This document shows, piece after piece, positions 18,618 through 29,780 of a stretch of DNA of 64,000 bases. Under the pieces are notes generated by a model that was given only the letters and a program-made list of their open reading frames with translations, did no database searches and was not told the DNA's origin. Numbering within the stretch: the first letter of the stretch is position 1; every line of letters starts with the position of its first letter. This stretch comes from Buchnera aphidicola (Cinara cuneomaculata). Its GTDB lineage: Bacteria; Pseudomonadota; Gammaproteobacteria; Enterobacterales; Enterobacteriaceae. A program made the position numbers and the translations under genes. The stretch covers positions 248,001-312,000 of the forward strand of contig NZ_LR217695.1 in NCBI RefSeq assembly GCF_900698865.1, read 5' to 3'.

Positions 18618-21494
18618 TTATACTAGTAATTTTTGAAATAATTTTTGTTTTTGATGATTCATCTTTTTTAAAGAATTTTCGGAATTCTTTAATGATAATT
18701 TTTGTTCTGATATAAAATATGACGGTGCTTTTTTTAAAAAATTCTTATTTAATAATAAAGACTTAATTTTTTTAATATTTTTATTAATTACTAAGATTTT
18801 TTTATCAATACGTTTTAATTCTATATCAATATTTAATTTCGAATTTATTAAAATAAATATCTCTACATCATCTATAATTCGCATTATATATGAAGAAAGA
18901 TTATCTATATCTACAATTTCAGTTAAACAATCTAAATACGCAATTTTTTTTAATAAAGTATTATTTTCGTTTAAAAAAACTTTTTGATCTAAAGAAATAT
19001 TTTTTAAATATACTTGTAACAGTGTTGTATGTTTAACTTTGGTATCTACTCGAACACATCGTAAAACAGAAATAATTTTTTTAAACCAAGACATAAACTT
19101 ATTGATGTCACTATTATTATAGTGACTATAATATTTCGGAAATGAATTTAAAAAAATAATAGAATTAAATTGTTTATTCAATTGGTATAAAAAATTCCAA
19201 ATATATGTTGTAATAAATGGCATAATAGGATGTATCATTAATAAAATTGCACTTAATATTCGAAATAAAGTATTTTTAACAGCATTAACCTCATAATCTA
19301 AACCAAACTGTAAAATTGGTTTTATCATTTCTAAATATTGATCGCAAAAAATATTCCATATAAATTTATATAACAATCTAGATAAACGATCAAATCGAAA
19401 TAATTTTAACAAAACGTGATATTTATTAATAACATTATTTAATTTAAAATAAATCCAATGATCTAGCAAAAGAGAAGAAAAAATTTTTTTTTGATATACA
19501 GTATTTTTGATATTCTTAATTACAAATCGACTAGCATTCCAAATTTTATTACAAAAATTTTGATATCCATTTAAACGATTCATGTCCCAATTAATATTTC
19601 TGCTTGTAGTAGCTAATGAGATAAATGTATACCGTACTGCATCAGTACTATGTGCGCAAATACCATGCGGAAAATATTTAATAGTATTATTTTTAACTAT
19701 TTTAGATATTTTTTTGTTATGAATTAAATTTTTTGTCCTTTTTTTTATTAGTTTTATTAAACTAATTCCATCAATCATATCAATAGGGTCTAAAACATTA
19801 CCATTAGATTTTGACATTTTTTGACCGTTTTCATCTCGTATTAATCCTGTTAAATATACTGTTTTAAAAGGAATTTGAGCATTTCCATGTTTATCTTTTA
19901 AGATATACATAGTAATCATAATCATACGAGCAATCCAAAAAAAAATAATATCAAAACCACATACTAAAACATCAGTAGGATGAAAAATTGATAATTTTTT
20001 GTTATCAACAGGCCAACCTAATCCGGCAAATGTCCATAAACTTGAAGAAAACCACGTATCTAATACATCTGGATCTTGAAAAAGTAATATATCTTTATCC
20101 AAAGAATATTCTTGTCGAATAGATGTTTCGTTTTCACCTACATAAATATTATCGTGTACATCATACCAGACTGGAATTTGATGTCCCCACCATAATTGAC
20201 GAGAAATACACCAATCTTGAATATTATTCATCCAAGATAAAAACATATTAGTATATTGTTGGGGTATAAAAACAATTTTTTTTTCTTTTACGGCATTAAC
20301 AGCTGTAATAGATAATAATTTTGTACTCAAATACCATTGATTTGTTAATTTAGGCTCTAAAACAACGCCACTTCTATCCCCATAAGGAATACTATTCCTA
20401 CATATAATAGATTTTTTTAAACATCCTATCTTTTTTAACATTGACAAAATTTTCTTACGTGCCAAAAATCGATCTAAAGATCGTAAATCTTTTGGAATAA
20501 AACTATTAAATAATTTTATTTTTTGACCGCGATAATTAAAAATATTTAATTTATTTAATATTGTTCCACTTTTAGAAAAAATATCAATCATTGATAATTT
20601 ATTACGTTGACCGATTTCATAATCATTAAAATCATGAGCGGGAGTTACTTTCATACATCCAGTCCCTTTTGACATATCAATAGATACATCGCTAATAATG
20701 GGAATAATTCGATCAACTATAGGAACTTTAACAAAACAACCGATATATTTTTTATATCTAACGTCATCAGGGTGTACTGCTAAAGCGGTATCTCCTAATA
20801 ATGTTTCTGGTCGAGTTGTAGCAATTACTACACTAGCTTTATTAATAAATTTTATATGACGACAACTATCATGTATTAAAAAATATTCAATATACCACAT
20901 TGTATTTGAACCGGCGCGATTTTCAACTTCTAAATCAGATACTACAGTTTTAAATTTTGGATCCCAATATACTAGTTTCTTATTTCTATAAATTAATCCA
21001 TCTTTATATAACATAATAAAAACTTTTTTAACGGCTATAGAAAAATCAGTATCTAATGTAAACCGTACTTCGTTCCAATTAATTAAATGGCCTAATCGTT
21101 TGATTTGATCAAACATAATAGATTCAGATTTTTTCTTCCAATTAAAAATTTTTTTAATAAATTCTTTTCTAGTATACGAGTTTTTATTTTTTCCTTTCTG
21201 TTCAAATAAATTACGTTCCACTACCATTTGCGTAGCAATACCTGCATGATCAGTTCCCATTTGTAACAAAGCATTTTTTCCAGACATACGATGATATCGT
21301 ATTAAAACATCCATAATAGTCTGTTGAAATGCGTGTCCTATATGTAAATAACCAGTTATGTTAGGCGGTGGAACCATGATACAAAAATTATTTTTTATAA
21401 TATTTTTGTTATCAGAACAAAAAAAATTATTTTTTTTAAAAATTTTTTGTATTTTTTTTTCTATTAAAATAAAATTAAAATTTTTATCCATCAT
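18618..21494 (-). CDS. valS: Valyl-tRNA synthetase
   Basis: Class Ia synthetase with editing. It has 958 residues (E. coli 951). The HIGH motif is HIGHAFQQ at residues 51-58, and KMSKS is KMSKSNGN at about residue 559. The editing domain block TTRPETLLGDTAL and the C-terminal coiled coil (KKILVINKNIKKIKSLL onward) are present. Two ATGs stand in tandem (21494 and 21491); either gives the conserved start. In E. coli holC and pepA precede valS; neither is present. Confidence 0.97.
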   Translation of the reverse strand: MMDKNFNFILIEKKIQKIFKKNNFFCSDNKNIIKNNFCIMVPPPNITGYLHIGHAFQQTIMDVLIRYHRMSGKNALLQMGTDHAGIATQMVVERNLFEQKGKNKNSYTRKEFIKKIFNWKKKSESIMFDQIKRLGHLINWNEVRFTLDTDFSIAVKKVFIMLYKDGLIYRNKKLVYWDPKFKTVVSDLEVENRAGSNTMWYIEYFLIHDSCRHIKFINKASVVIATTRPETLLGDTALAVHPDDVRYKKYIGCFVKVPIVDRIIPIISDVSIDMSKGTGCMKVTPAHDFNDYEIGQRNKLSMIDIFSKSGTILNKLNIFNYRGQKIKLFNSFIPKDLRSLDRFLARKKILSMLKKIGCLKKSIICRNSIPYGDRSGVVLEPKLTNQWYLSTKLLSITAVNAVKEKKIVFIPQQYTNMFLSWMNNIQDWCISRQLWWGHQIPVWYDVHDNIYVGENETSIRQEYSLDKDILLFQDPDVLDTWFSSSLWTFAGLGWPVDNKKLSIFHPTDVLVCGFDIIFFWIARMIMITMYILKDKHGNAQIPFKTVYLTGLIRDENGQKMSKSNGNVLDPIDMIDGISLIKLIKKRTKNLIHNKKISKIVKNNTIKYFPHGICAHSTDAVRYTFISLATTSRNINWDMNRLNGYQNFCNKIWNASRFVIKNIKNTVYQKKIFSSLLLDHWIYFKLNNVINKYHVLLKLFRFDRLSRLLYKFIWNIFCDQYLEMIKPILQFGLDYEVNAVKNTLFRILSAILLMIHPIMPFITTYIWNFLYQLNKQFNSIIFLNSFPKYYSHYNNSDINKFMSWFKKIISVLRCVRVDTKVKHTTLLQVYLKNISLDQKVFLNENNTLLKKIAYLDCLTEIVDIDNLSSYIMRIIDDVEIFILINSKLNIDIELKRIDKKILVINKNIKKIKSLLLNKNFLKKAPSYFISEQKLSLKNSENSLKKMNHQKQKLFQKLLV

Positions 21495-22153
21495 ATTTTT
21501 TAGTTACATTAGTTTATTTGTTTAGTAATATACATGATAATCATCATTAATTTTATATTGATAATTAAATATATATTTTTAAATATATTTAGCATATAAA
21601 AATATGATAATATAGTAATTCATATAAATATTTTAAATAATTTTTTAATGAATATAAAATATATTGTTAACAACATTAAGATTAATATCTTTATATTACT
21701 AAATAATAGTGATTTTACTATATTTATATTATAAAAAATAATATAAAATAATTAGTATTCAAAATACTAAATAAGTATTATCCTGAAAATTAACAATTAA
21801 AAACCTATATACTAATATACAAAATATAAATTATAATCACTATGTCCATACAAATGATTATGTTATGTATATAACATATATTACTTTCCAACTAAATCAT
21901 AAAATATCATCTATATATTAGGACATAAATTTATTATTTTCAATTAAATTTTAATATAATTAAATATATTTAATTATATTAAAATTCATTAATATATGAA
22001 ATAAATATTATTATTATGTTATATATAAACATAATAATATATATATAGATATATTAGCATATAAAATATCTATTCCGGATAACTGATCTTTATATATATA
22101 AAAATATAATATTTATTCACTTAATATAAATTTATATTTATAGGAAAAATAAT
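21495..22153. other. Gene-free region between valS and argI
   Basis: About 660 bases between divergent genes, where pepA lies in other Buchnera. I recognise no remnant. It holds the 18-bp perfect hairpin at 21947-21986 and several weaker A/T palindromes. I could not identify an ArgR operator. Confidence 0.55.
21947..21986. repeat. 18-bp perfect inverted repeat
   Basis: 21947-21964 is the exact reverse complement of 21969-21986, with a 4-base loop that could extend pairing by one more base pair. The stem is wholly A/T. Confidence 0.8.
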
Positions 22154-23164
22154 ATGAAAACATTATATCAAAAAAGTTGCCTAAAATTATCAGATTTTAC
22201 ATCCAAAGAAATATTTTATTTGATAAAATTATCAAAATTTTTAAAAACTAATAAAAAAAATAAAAAAGAAAAAAAATATATTAAAGGAAAAAATATAGCG
22301 TTAATTTTTGAAAAACCATCTACTAGAACAAGATGCGCTTTTGAAGTTGCAGCATATGATCAAGGAGCACACACTACATATATAGGACCTAATGATACCC
22401 ATATTGGATACAAAGAATCTATTGAAGATTCAGCTAAAGTATTAGGAACTATGTATGATGGTATCCAATATAGAGGATACTCCGATTCAATACTTACGGA
22501 TCTTAAAAATTATTCTAAAATACCTGTTTGGAACGGATTAACAGACAAATTTCATCCCACTCAAATTTTAGCGGATTTACTTACTATCAAAGAAACTTTT
22601 CCTGAAAAATTATTAAAAACCATTCACTGTGCATACGTCGGAGACGCTCAAAATAATATTGCTAACTCATTAATAGAAGCTGCGAATATAATAAATTTTA
22701 AATTAAATATTATATCTCCTACATCATATTGGCCTCAAAAACAATATTTATCTAACAAATATCCCGTATATAATAAAAATATTTTTTACACTAGCAATGT
22801 TCAAGAAGGTGTAAAAAATGTTGATTGTATTTATACAGATGTATGGGTTTCTTTAGGAGAAAATAAAGATATATGGAAAAAAAGAATAAAAGAATTATAT
22901 CCATATCAAGTTAATGAAAAAATGATAGATTTAACTAATAATCCTAATATTAAAATATTGCATTGTTTACCTGCATTACATAATAAAAAATCTGTAATTG
23001 GATTTAAAATCCATAATAAATTCAACATTTATAACGGATTAGAAATCACTGATAATATCTTTAATTCCTGTATTAACTTAAGTTTTCAACAATCTGAAAA
23101 TCGATTACATACCATTAAAGCCTTATTAGTATCATGTTTATCAAAAGAAAAAATTTTATACTAA
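22154..23164 (+). CDS. argI: Ornithine carbamoyltransferase
   Basis: Converts ornithine and carbamoyl phosphate to citrulline in arginine synthesis, one of the amino acids symbionts supply to aphids. It has 336 residues (E. coli 334). The carbamoyl-phosphate motif STRTR is at about residues 56-60, FHPTQ and HCLPA (about residue 270) are present, and the ornithine-binding SMG loop reads DVWVSLGE (Met to Leu). TAGGAAAAAT precedes the ATG. E. coli has argF and argI paralogues; position next to valS and ridA favours argI. Confidence 0.95.
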   Translation: MKTLYQKSCLKLSDFTSKEIFYLIKLSKFLKTNKKNKKEKKYIKGKNIALIFEKPSTRTRCAFEVAAYDQGAHTTYIGPNDTHIGYKESIEDSAKVLGTMYDGIQYRGYSDSILTDLKNYSKIPVWNGLTDKFHPTQILADLLTIKETFPEKLLKTIHCAYVGDAQNNIANSLIEAANIINFKLNIISPTSYWPQKQYLSNKYPVYNKNIFYTSNVQEGVKNVDCIYTDVWVSLGENKDIWKKRIKELYPYQVNEKMIDLTNNPNIKILHCLPALHNKKSVIGFKIHNKFNIYNGLEITDNIFNSCINLSFQQSENRLHTIKALLVSCLSKEKILY

Positions 23165-23200
23165 AATATGTTTATTATTTTTATAATAAAAAACATATTT
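23164..23200 (+). terminator. Hairpin after argI
   Basis: A 10-bp outer stem AAATATGTTT/AAACATATTT, one mismatch, then a 5-bp inner stem, starting at the last base of the argI stop codon. It is a candidate transcript end, but no strong T tract follows. Confidence 0.45.
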
Positions 23201-23256
23201 AATTATCGTATTTAATACAATTCACGATTAGTAATTATCATTAATGTCATAATAAT

Positions 23257-23631
23257 ATGGAAAAATATATGTTAACAAAAAAAATATTTGGACCTTATTC
23301 TCCTATTTTAAAAATAAATAATTTATTTTTTATTTCAGGACAGATTCCAATCAATCTAACTACCGGTGTTATACCAAAAAATATATCCGAACAAACAACT
23401 TTAATATTAAAAAATATGAATATATTGTTACAAGAAAATAAAATAAGTATTAAAAATATTATTAAAACCACTATTTTTACAACAAAAATGGATAAATTAA
23501 AAGAAATTAATTTATCCTATCAAAAATTTTTTGATAAATATACTAAAAAATATCCAGCTAGATCATGTGTTGGTGTATCAGAATTACCTAAAAAAGTATC
23601 TATAGAAATTGAAGCAATAGCATCTATATAA
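23257..23631 (+). CDS. ridA: Enamine/imine deaminase RidA
   Basis: Hydrolyses reactive 2-aminoacrylate and related imines produced by PLP enzymes such as threonine dehydratase. It has 124 residues, close to E. coli RidA (128). Conserved blocks are GPYSPI, FISGQIPI, NMNILLQEN and PARSCVGVSELPKKVSIEIEA, with the substrate-binding Arg in ARSCV. It was called yjgF; the argI neighbourhood is conserved. Confidence 0.95.
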   Translation: MEKYMLTKKIFGPYSPILKINNLFFISGQIPINLTTGVIPKNISEQTTLILKNMNILLQENKISIKNIIKTTIFTTKMDKLKEINLSYQKFFDKYTKKYPARSCVGVSELPKKVSIEIEAIASI

Positions 23632-23646
23632 CAGATATTATAAAAA

Positions 23647-23665
23647 TATGCCACATAGTGGCATA
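23647..23665 (-). terminator. Intrinsic terminator of deaD
   Basis: Stem TATGCCAC/GTGGCATA with a 3-base loop. On the minus strand it is followed directly by TTTTTA, and it lies about 50 bases after the deaD stop. This is one of the few G/C-containing stems in the window. Confidence 0.75.
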
Positions 23666-23715
23666 AAAAATATATAAATTGATAATTTAATCACATTAAT
23701 GATATTAATAGAACC

Positions 23716-25461
23716 TTAAACGTTATTTTTTTTATAATTTTGACGATTTCGAGATATAAAATTTTTTTTATTTTCACGAAATACAGGATTTTTTAACAAT
23801 TTTATATTAATAGGTTTATTTAAAATACGTGTACGCAACAAACAAATCAATAATCGTTTAGAATGACTTTTTGGTAATTCAATAGTAGAATAATTAGAAA
23901 ATAAACGAATATTACCAATTAAGCGACTACTAATATCTCCTTCATTTGCAATTGCTCCTACAATATGACGAACTTCTATTCCATCATTACGACCTACTTC
24001 GATACGACAAATAATCATATTATCTAATTTTTTACGATCTTGTACAAAACGAGATGGTGAATATCTTTTAATGGCAGTATATTTATTACTATTAGTTACA
24101 GAAAACAAAGAATTATTTTTAAAAGACAAAGAAGCATATTTTCTATCTGGCGGAATAATTAACGGACGTTCTCCTTGCACTAATTTTAGTAATGCTGCTG
24201 ATAACTTTTCGAAACTCCAACCATCTTTTAAATTTAATTTATACAATAATAATTTATATGATTCTAAATCACAACTATCTAATTGATTTTGTATTTTTTC
24301 TGAAATAACTTTTAATCTACATTGAGCTACTAATTCAGATTTTGGTAATTGTATTTCTTGAATAGAATGTTTAATAATTCTTTCTATATTATGTAATAAT
24401 CTACGCTCACGATATTCTACAAATAATAATGCTCGACCAGTACGACCTGCTCGACCAGTACGACCAATACGATGCACATATGACTCTGCATCCATCGGAA
24501 TATCATAATTAATAACAAAACTAATACGATCTACATCTAATCCTCGTGCAGCAACATCCGTAGCAATTAATATATCTAATTTTCCCGTTTTTAATCGATC
24601 TAACGTTTGTTCTCTTAATAATTGATTCATATCACCATTTAGTGCTGCACTATTATATCCATGTTTTTCTAATGTTTCTGCTACTTCTAAAGTAGTATTT
24701 TTAGTACGGACAAAAATGATAGTAGCGGAAAAATCTTCAACTTCTAAAAATCTAATTAAAGCATCAGTTTTTTTTCCACGTACTATCCAGTAACTTTGTT
24801 GTATATCAGGACGTGTTATTCCAGTAGATTGTATTTTAACTTCTTTAGGTGCATTCATAAATCGTTGAGATATTCTACGAATCATATTAGGCATAGTAGC
24901 TGAAAATAATGCAGTTTGGTGTTTTTTAGGAATTTGTGACATAATATTTTCTACATCCTCTATAAAACCCATACGCAACATTTCATCCGCTTCATCTAAT
25001 ACCAGACTACGTAGATGTACTAAATTCAAAGTGCCTCTTTTTAAATGATCTAACAATCTACCGGGTGTTCCTACAATAATCTGCGGACCTTTTCTAAGTA
25101 CTTGTAATTGAATATCATATCTTTGACCGCCATATAATGCTAATACTTGTATTCCACTTAAATATTGAGAAAAATCAGAAAATGCTTTTGCTACTTGAAT
25201 AGCTAATTCCCTAGTAGGGGCTAAAACGAGTATCTGAGGGGATTTCAAAGAAATATCAAGATTATTTAATAACGGTAATGCAAATGCAGCTGTTTTACCA
25301 CTACCTGTTTGAGCCATTCCTAAAACATCTTTACCGGATAATAAATAAGGAATACAAGTAGATTGAATTGGTGAAGGTTTTGTATATCCTAATTTTTTTA
25401 ACGATTTTAATAAAATAGGATTAAGCCCAAAAATAGAAAAAGAATGATGAATTTGAGTCAT
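23716..25461 (-). CDS. deaD: DEAD-box RNA helicase DeaD (CsdA)
   Basis: ATP-dependent RNA helicase for ribosome assembly and mRNA turnover, a cold-shock degradosome partner in E. coli. It has 581 residues (E. coli 629). Walker A is AQTGSGKT at about residues 50-57, the DEAD box ([10 protein letters not shown]) at 156-159, SAT in FSATMP and motif VI in [13 protein letters not shown]-terminal DbpA-type RNA-binding domain is present ([20 protein letters not shown]). It is last in the minus-strand nusA-to-deaD array, and base composition is less eroded than its neighbours, suggesting strong constraint. Confidence 0.96.
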   Translation of the reverse strand: MTQIHHSFSIFGLNPILLKSLKKLGYTKPSPIQSTCIPYLLSGKDVLGMAQTGSGKTAAFALPLLNNLDISLKSPQILVLAPTRELAIQVAKAFSDFSQYLSGIQVLALYGGQRYDIQLQVLRKGPQIIVGTPGRLLDHLKRGTLNLVHLRSLVLDEADEMLRMGFIEDVENIMSQIPKKHQTALFSATMPNMIRRISQRFMNAPKEVKIQSTGITRPDIQQSYWIVRGKKTDALIRFLEVEDFSATIIFVRTKNTTLEVAETLEKHGYNSAALNGDMNQLLREQTLDRLKTGKLDILIATDVAARGLDVDRISFVINYDIPMDAESYVHRIGRTGRAGRTGRALLFVEYRERRLLHNIERIIKHSIQEIQLPKSELVAQCRLKVISEKIQNQLDSCDLESYKLLLYKLNLKDGWSFEKLSAALLKLVQGERPLIIPPDRKYASLSFKNNSLFSVTNSNKYTAIKRYSPSRFVQDRKKLDNMIICRIEVGRNDGIEVRHIVGAIANEGDISSRLIGNIRLFSNYSTIELPKSHSKRLLICLLRTRILNKPINIKLLKNPVFRENKKNFISRNRQNYKKNNV

Positions 25462-25717
25462 GCAGAGTATAAGCCTCTTTATGTTACAACTATGGCCAGT
25501 CTACTACATAACTCATAATGAAAATATATTAATATTTTCATTGCAGAAGAGTATGAACCGGCTATATTGCATATATATAAATTTTTTAAAAAACAATAAA
25601 TTTTTAATAAAAATTTAAATATTAAATATTTAATATTTAAATAATATAATAAAAAATTTATTATACAATAAATGTCAAAAATAAGATAGTCTATAAAAAT
25701 TAGAAAAAGTAAAATTT

Positions 25718-27817
25718 TTATAATCTATTTAATAAATTAGTATCTTTCATGCTTAAACGAATACGTCCTTGTCGATCTACTTCTAATACTTTTACAGAAA
25801 TAATTTGATCAATTTTTAAATAATCAATAACTTTATCAACTCTTTTATGTGAAATTTGAGAAATATGTATTAATCCTTCTCGTCCGAAGCCGATAGAAAC
25901 AAACGCTCCAAAATCTAAAATACGTGTTACTTTACCGGAATAAATTTTTCCAATTGTAATATCTGCGGTAATTTCTTTAATTCTACGCATAGCGTGTTTA
26001 GCTTTTTCTCCTACTGTCGCAGAAATTTTAACTATTCCGTCATCTTTAATTTCAATAACTGTACCTGTTTCTTCAGTTAACATTCTGATAATAGAACCAC
26101 CTTTGCCAATAACATCTTTTATTTTTTCCGGATTAATTTTCATAGTATATATTCTAGGAGCAAACTTAGAAATATCACTTCTAGGAATATTTAAAGTAGC
26201 CTCCATAATATCTAATATTTTTAATCTTGCAGATTTTGCTTGATATAATGCATCTTTAATAATATCACTCGTAATACCGGAAATTTTTATATCCATCTGC
26301 AAGGCAGTAATACCTTTTCTACTACCAGATACTTTAAAATCCATATCTCCTAAATAATCTTCATCCCCTAAAATATCTGATAAAATTACATAAGAATCTT
26401 TTTCTTTTATTAGACCCATAGCGATTCCGGCAATAGCTGATTTAATAGGAATTCCTGCGTCCATTAAAGCTAAAGATGCTCCACATACAGAAGCCATAGA
26501 AGAAGAACCATTCGATTCTGTTATTTCGGACACTAAACGAATCGTATATGGAAATTGTTCAATATTCGGCATAACAGCTACAAAACTACGTTTAGCAAGT
26601 TTTCCGTGACCAATTTCTCTTCGTTTCGGTGATCCAACTATTCCAATTTCACCAACAGAATACGGTGGAAAGTTATAATGAAATAAAAAATTATCAGTTC
26701 TATCACCTAATAAATCATCTAAATTTTGTGCATCTCGTGATGTTCCTAATGTAGCGGAAACTAATGCCTGCGTTTCTCCTCTAGTGAACAATGCAGATCC
26801 GTGAACACGCGGGAGTACTCCTGTTCTTACATCAATCGGTCTAATTTCATTATTCATTCGTCCATCAATTCTTAATTTACCTTTCAAAATACGATTACGT
26901 ACGATTTTTCTCTCTAATAAATAAATAATTTCTTCAATTTTAGAACTAGTTAATAGATTATCATAGTCTAATAAATCTATAATGACTTTTTGTTTAATTT
27001 CGCTTAACTTATTTAATCTTTCTTTTTTCGTAAAAATATGATATGCATATTCAATATCTTTTTTGACTCTTTGAGATACTAATTCATATAAAATATGATC
27101 GGGTGTATATACATTAAAACTAATATTAGGAATTTTATTTGCTTTTTTAGAAAAGTAATAAATATTATCAATTAAAAATTTTTGATTTTCATGTCCGAAT
27201 AAAATAGCATTTAAAATATTTTCTTCAGATAAAACATGAGCTTCAGCTTCAACCATTAAAATAGTATTTTTAGTTCCTGAAACTACTAGATCTAAACAAC
27301 TTTTTTTAATTTTTTCTATTGACGGATTTAAAACATATTGATTATCTATAAATCCTACACGTGCAGCTCCTATAGGACCTGAAAAAGGTAATCCAGATAA
27401 GCATAATGCAGCAGATACACCAATAATAGAAATTATATCAGGATTAATTTGAGGATTTACTGAAATAACTGTTGCAATAATTTGAACTTCATTTAAAAAA
27501 TCTTTAGGGAACAAAGGACGTATTGGTCTATCAATTAATCGAGAAATTAAAATTTCATTTTCACTAGGACGTCCTTCTCGACGAAAAAAACCACCTGGAA
27601 TTCTACCTGCAGCATAAGTTCGTTCTTGATAATTTACAATTAAAGGGAAAAATTTTTGTCCAGACAATACAGGAGCTCCACTCACTATAGTTATAAGTAC
27701 AGTAGTATCATCCATACTAGCTAAAACTGAAGCGGTAGCTTGTCGTGCAATTACTCCTGTTTCTAATATAATAGAATGCTGACCATATTTAAATTTATGT
27801 ATAATTGGTTTTAACAA
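25718..27817 (-). CDS. pnp: Polynucleotide phosphorylase
   Basis: Phosphorolytic 3'-5' exoribonuclease of mRNA decay. It has 699 residues (E. coli 711). Two RNase PH-like domains are present ([12 protein letters not shown] in the first, [16 protein letters not shown] and [10 protein letters not shown] in the second), then KH ([15 protein letters not shown], about residues 553-567) and S1 ([17 protein letters not shown]). The start is TTG at 27817 with AAGGA eight bases upstream; the E. coli pnp start is also UUG, so this odd start seems ancestral. It follows rpsO as in E. coli. Confidence 0.97.
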   Translation of the reverse strand: MLKPIIHKFKYGQHSIILETGVIARQATASVLASMDDTTVLITIVSGAPVLSGQKFFPLIVNYQERTYAAGRIPGGFFRREGRPSENEILISRLIDRPIRPLFPKDFLNEVQIIATVISVNPQINPDIISIIGVSAALCLSGLPFSGPIGAARVGFIDNQYVLNPSIEKIKKSCLDLVVSGTKNTILMVEAEAHVLSEENILNAILFGHENQKFLIDNIYYFSKKANKIPNISFNVYTPDHILYELVSQRVKKDIEYAYHIFTKKERLNKLSEIKQKVIIDLLDYDNLLTSSKIEEIIYLLERKIVRNRILKGKLRIDGRMNNEIRPIDVRTGVLPRVHGSALFTRGETQALVSATLGTSRDAQNLDDLLGDRTDNFLFHYNFPPYSVGEIGIVGSPKRREIGHGKLAKRSFVAVMPNIEQFPYTIRLVSEITESNGSSSMASVCGASLALMDAGIPIKSAIAGIAMGLIKEKDSYVILSDILGDEDYLGDMDFKVSGSRKGITALQMDIKISGITSDIIKDALYQAKSARLKILDIMEATLNIPRSDISKFAPRIYTMKINPEKIKDVIGKGGSIIRMLTEETGTVIEIKDDGIVKISATVGEKAKHAMRRIKEITADITIGKIYSGKVTRILDFGAFVSIGFGREGLIHISQISHKRVDKVIDYLKIDQIISVKVLEVDRQGRIRLSMKDTNLLNRL

Positions 27818-27930
27818 AATGAATATCCTTAAATAAAAATAATCTAAAAAATATTTATATGTTTGTATAAAACAATGTAATATTAAATACTTTTTAAAAA
27901 AATTAAAATTATATTTTAATAAATATAAAA

Positions 27931-27967
27931 TATACAGAAAAGAACTATCATAAATCTTTTCTGTATA
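27931..27967 (-). terminator. Hairpin between rpsO and pnp
   Basis: A 12-bp stem (27931-27942 with 27956-27967) around TACAGAAAAG/CTTTTCTGTA with a 13-base loop, T-rich on the minus-strand downstream side. It corresponds in place to the rpsO attenuator-terminator of E. coli. Confidence 0.6.
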
Positions 27968-28025
27968 TAAATTACACTCTATTTTTAATAAATTTTAATA
28001 CTATAAATAACTACCTAATAATAAA

Positions 28026-28295
28026 TTAATAACGTAAATTAAGTTCTTTAATTAAAAAAAGATAGTGCTCACGTTGATTAGATTTAATATAATCTAATAA
28101 TTTTCTACGCCGAGAAACTAATTTTAATAAACCTTTACGGCCACAATGATCGTTACGATGTAAAATAAAATGTTTTTGTAAATAATTTATTTTTAGCGTT
28201 AATAATGCAATCTGTACTGATGAATTACCGCTATTATTATCCGATCCCCCGTGCTTTAAAATTACATCTTTTATTAAGGATGTATTTTTTAACAT
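28026..28295 (-). CDS. rpsO: 30S ribosomal protein S15
   Basis: Primary 16S rRNA-binding protein of the small-subunit platform. I chose the ATG at 28295, giving 89 residues (the E. coli length) and a GGAG site (TAGGAGTTGTT) before it; the frame stays open 11 codons further upstream without homology. Conserved blocks are GSSNVQ-like GNSSVQIALLT, NDHCGRKGLLKLVSRRRKLLDYI. Part of the truB-rpsO-pnp array. Confidence 0.96.
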   Translation of the reverse strand: MLKNTSLIKDVILKHGGSDNNSGNSSVQIALLTLKINYLQKHFILHRNDHCGRKGLLKLVSRRRKLLDYIKSNQREHYLFLIKELNLRY

Positions 28296-28361
28296 AACAA
28301 CTCCTACATAAAAATTTATAAAAAGCAAATGTTAAATGCATTATGACATTATTTGTTAAAA

Positions 28362-29297
28362 TTAATTATTTAAGATACATTTTGGAATTAACAGTCCTAG
28401 TTTATTTATCTTCCCGATTCCTAAAAATATCTTATTAATACCAGATACTACTCGTACTAAACCTATCTTAGAAAAGATAAATAAAGATATACATATATTT
28501 TTTTTAAAATCCTCTATATCTTTATTAAATAATTTTACTTGAGGATATTGTAAAAATATAGAACTAATCGGTAATAAAAATGTTTTTAACATACTATTTT
28601 TATAAAAACTATATATTTGTTTTGTATGTTTATTTTCAACCGAATATAAATTCGATAATTTTATTAATTGTGATGAATAATATGGACCAACTTGTAAACG
28701 ACGTAAAAAAATTACATGCGCTCCACATTTTAATAGTTTACCGATATCATATACTAAACTACGAATATATGTTCCTTTTGAACAAGAAACTGTAAACTCT
28801 ATAAAGTTATGAACTCTTTGAATAAAATTTAATTGATAAATTACAACTGTTCTCGTACAACGAGATATTACGATACCTAATCGAGCATATTTATATAATG
28901 GAATTCCATAATATTTAACAGCTGAATACATAGGTGGAATTTGTTTTATTGTGCCAATAAATTTATTAAAAATATCAATAATATCATTTGTATTTACGTA
29001 TACCGGGCTAGTATGAATAATTTTACCTGATAAATCACCAGTAACTGTACTAATTCCTAATTTTGCAATTACATGATATTTTTTTACTGAATTTGTCAAA
29101 TATTGTGAAAATTTTGTTGCATAACCAAATAAAATAGGTAAAACACCCGTAGCTAATGGATCTAACGATCCTGTATATCCGGCTTTATGAGCATAGAAAA
29201 TTTTTTTAACATGCTGTAGCGTACAATTAGATGAAATACCTTTCGGTTTATCTAGCAATAAGATTCCAGAATCATATTTATTATCTTGATAATCCAT
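28362..29297 (-). CDS. truB: tRNA pseudouridine(55) synthase TruB
   Basis: Makes the universal pseudouridine 55 in the T loop of tRNAs. It has 311 residues (E. coli 314). The catalytic aspartate is in GYTGSLDPLATGVLPI, and the start GILLLDKPKGISSN is typical. RGTYIRSL-type motif is seen as SKGTYIRSLVYDIG. It lies between rbfA and rpsO as in E. coli. Confidence 0.96.
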   Translation of the reverse strand: MDYQDNKYDSGILLLDKPKGISSNCTLQHVKKIFYAHKAGYTGSLDPLATGVLPILFGYATKFSQYLTNSVKKYHVIAKLGISTVTGDLSGKIIHTSPVYVNTNDIIDIFNKFIGTIKQIPPMYSAVKYYGIPLYKYARLGIVISRCTRTVVIYQLNFIQRVHNFIEFTVSCSKGTYIRSLVYDIGKLLKCGAHVIFLRRLQVGPYYSSQLIKLSNLYSVENKHTKQIYSFYKNSMLKTFLLPISSIFLQYPQVKLFNKDIEDFKKNICISLFIFSKIGLVRVVSGINKIFLGIGKINKLGLLIPKCILNN

Positions 29298-29335
29298 ATT
29301 AAACCTAAACGTATAAGTTTTTATAAAATATATAG

Positions 29336-29698
29336 TTAATTAACTAATTTAGTTTTATTAATTAAATTAGAAATAAACATACCTGTTATATAAGAAGTAT
29401 CATGAAAAAAGCATAATTTAGGAATAATACGAACATATAACTTTTTCTTAATAAGAGAACGAATAAACCCTTCTGCTTTTTGCAATATTTTTAATATTAA
29501 TTTAATAATTTTTTTATCTTGATAGTTTGAACATGTAAAAAATATTTTAGCGTAACTTAAATCAGAAGATAATTTTACTTCTAATATTGTAATTAAAAAA
29601 ATTAATCTTGGATCTCGTAAATGTCTTTGAATAATCACAGCAATCTCTTTATGTAAAAGACGCTCTAATCGTACTGATCGACTAAAATTTTTTAACAT
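29336..29698 (-). CDS. rbfA: 30S ribosome-binding factor A
   Basis: Late 30S maturation factor acting near the 5' helix of 16S rRNA. It has 120 residues (E. coli 133), slightly shortened at the C-terminus. Recognisable blocks are RVERLLHKEIAVI-like RLERLLHKEIAVIIQR, RDPRL and the KH-fold segment SDLSYAKIFFTC. Sits between infB and truB. Confidence 0.93.
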   Translation of the reverse strand: MLKNFSRSVRLERLLHKEIAVIIQRHLRDPRLIFLITILEVKLSSDLSYAKIFFTCSNYQDKKIIKLILKILQKAEGFIRSLIKKKLYVRIIPKLCFFHDTSYITGMFISNLINKTKLVN

Positions 29699-29780
29699 AT
29701 CATTTCCTAATAATTATTAATTTTAATATATAAAAAATGTATAATAGATACAAAATTTTAATTTAAGTATAAATAATCAT

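Noticed and set aside
21495-22153. An ArgR operator upstream of argI.
   Set aside because: No good match to the palindromic ARG box; A/T palindromes here are too common to interpret.
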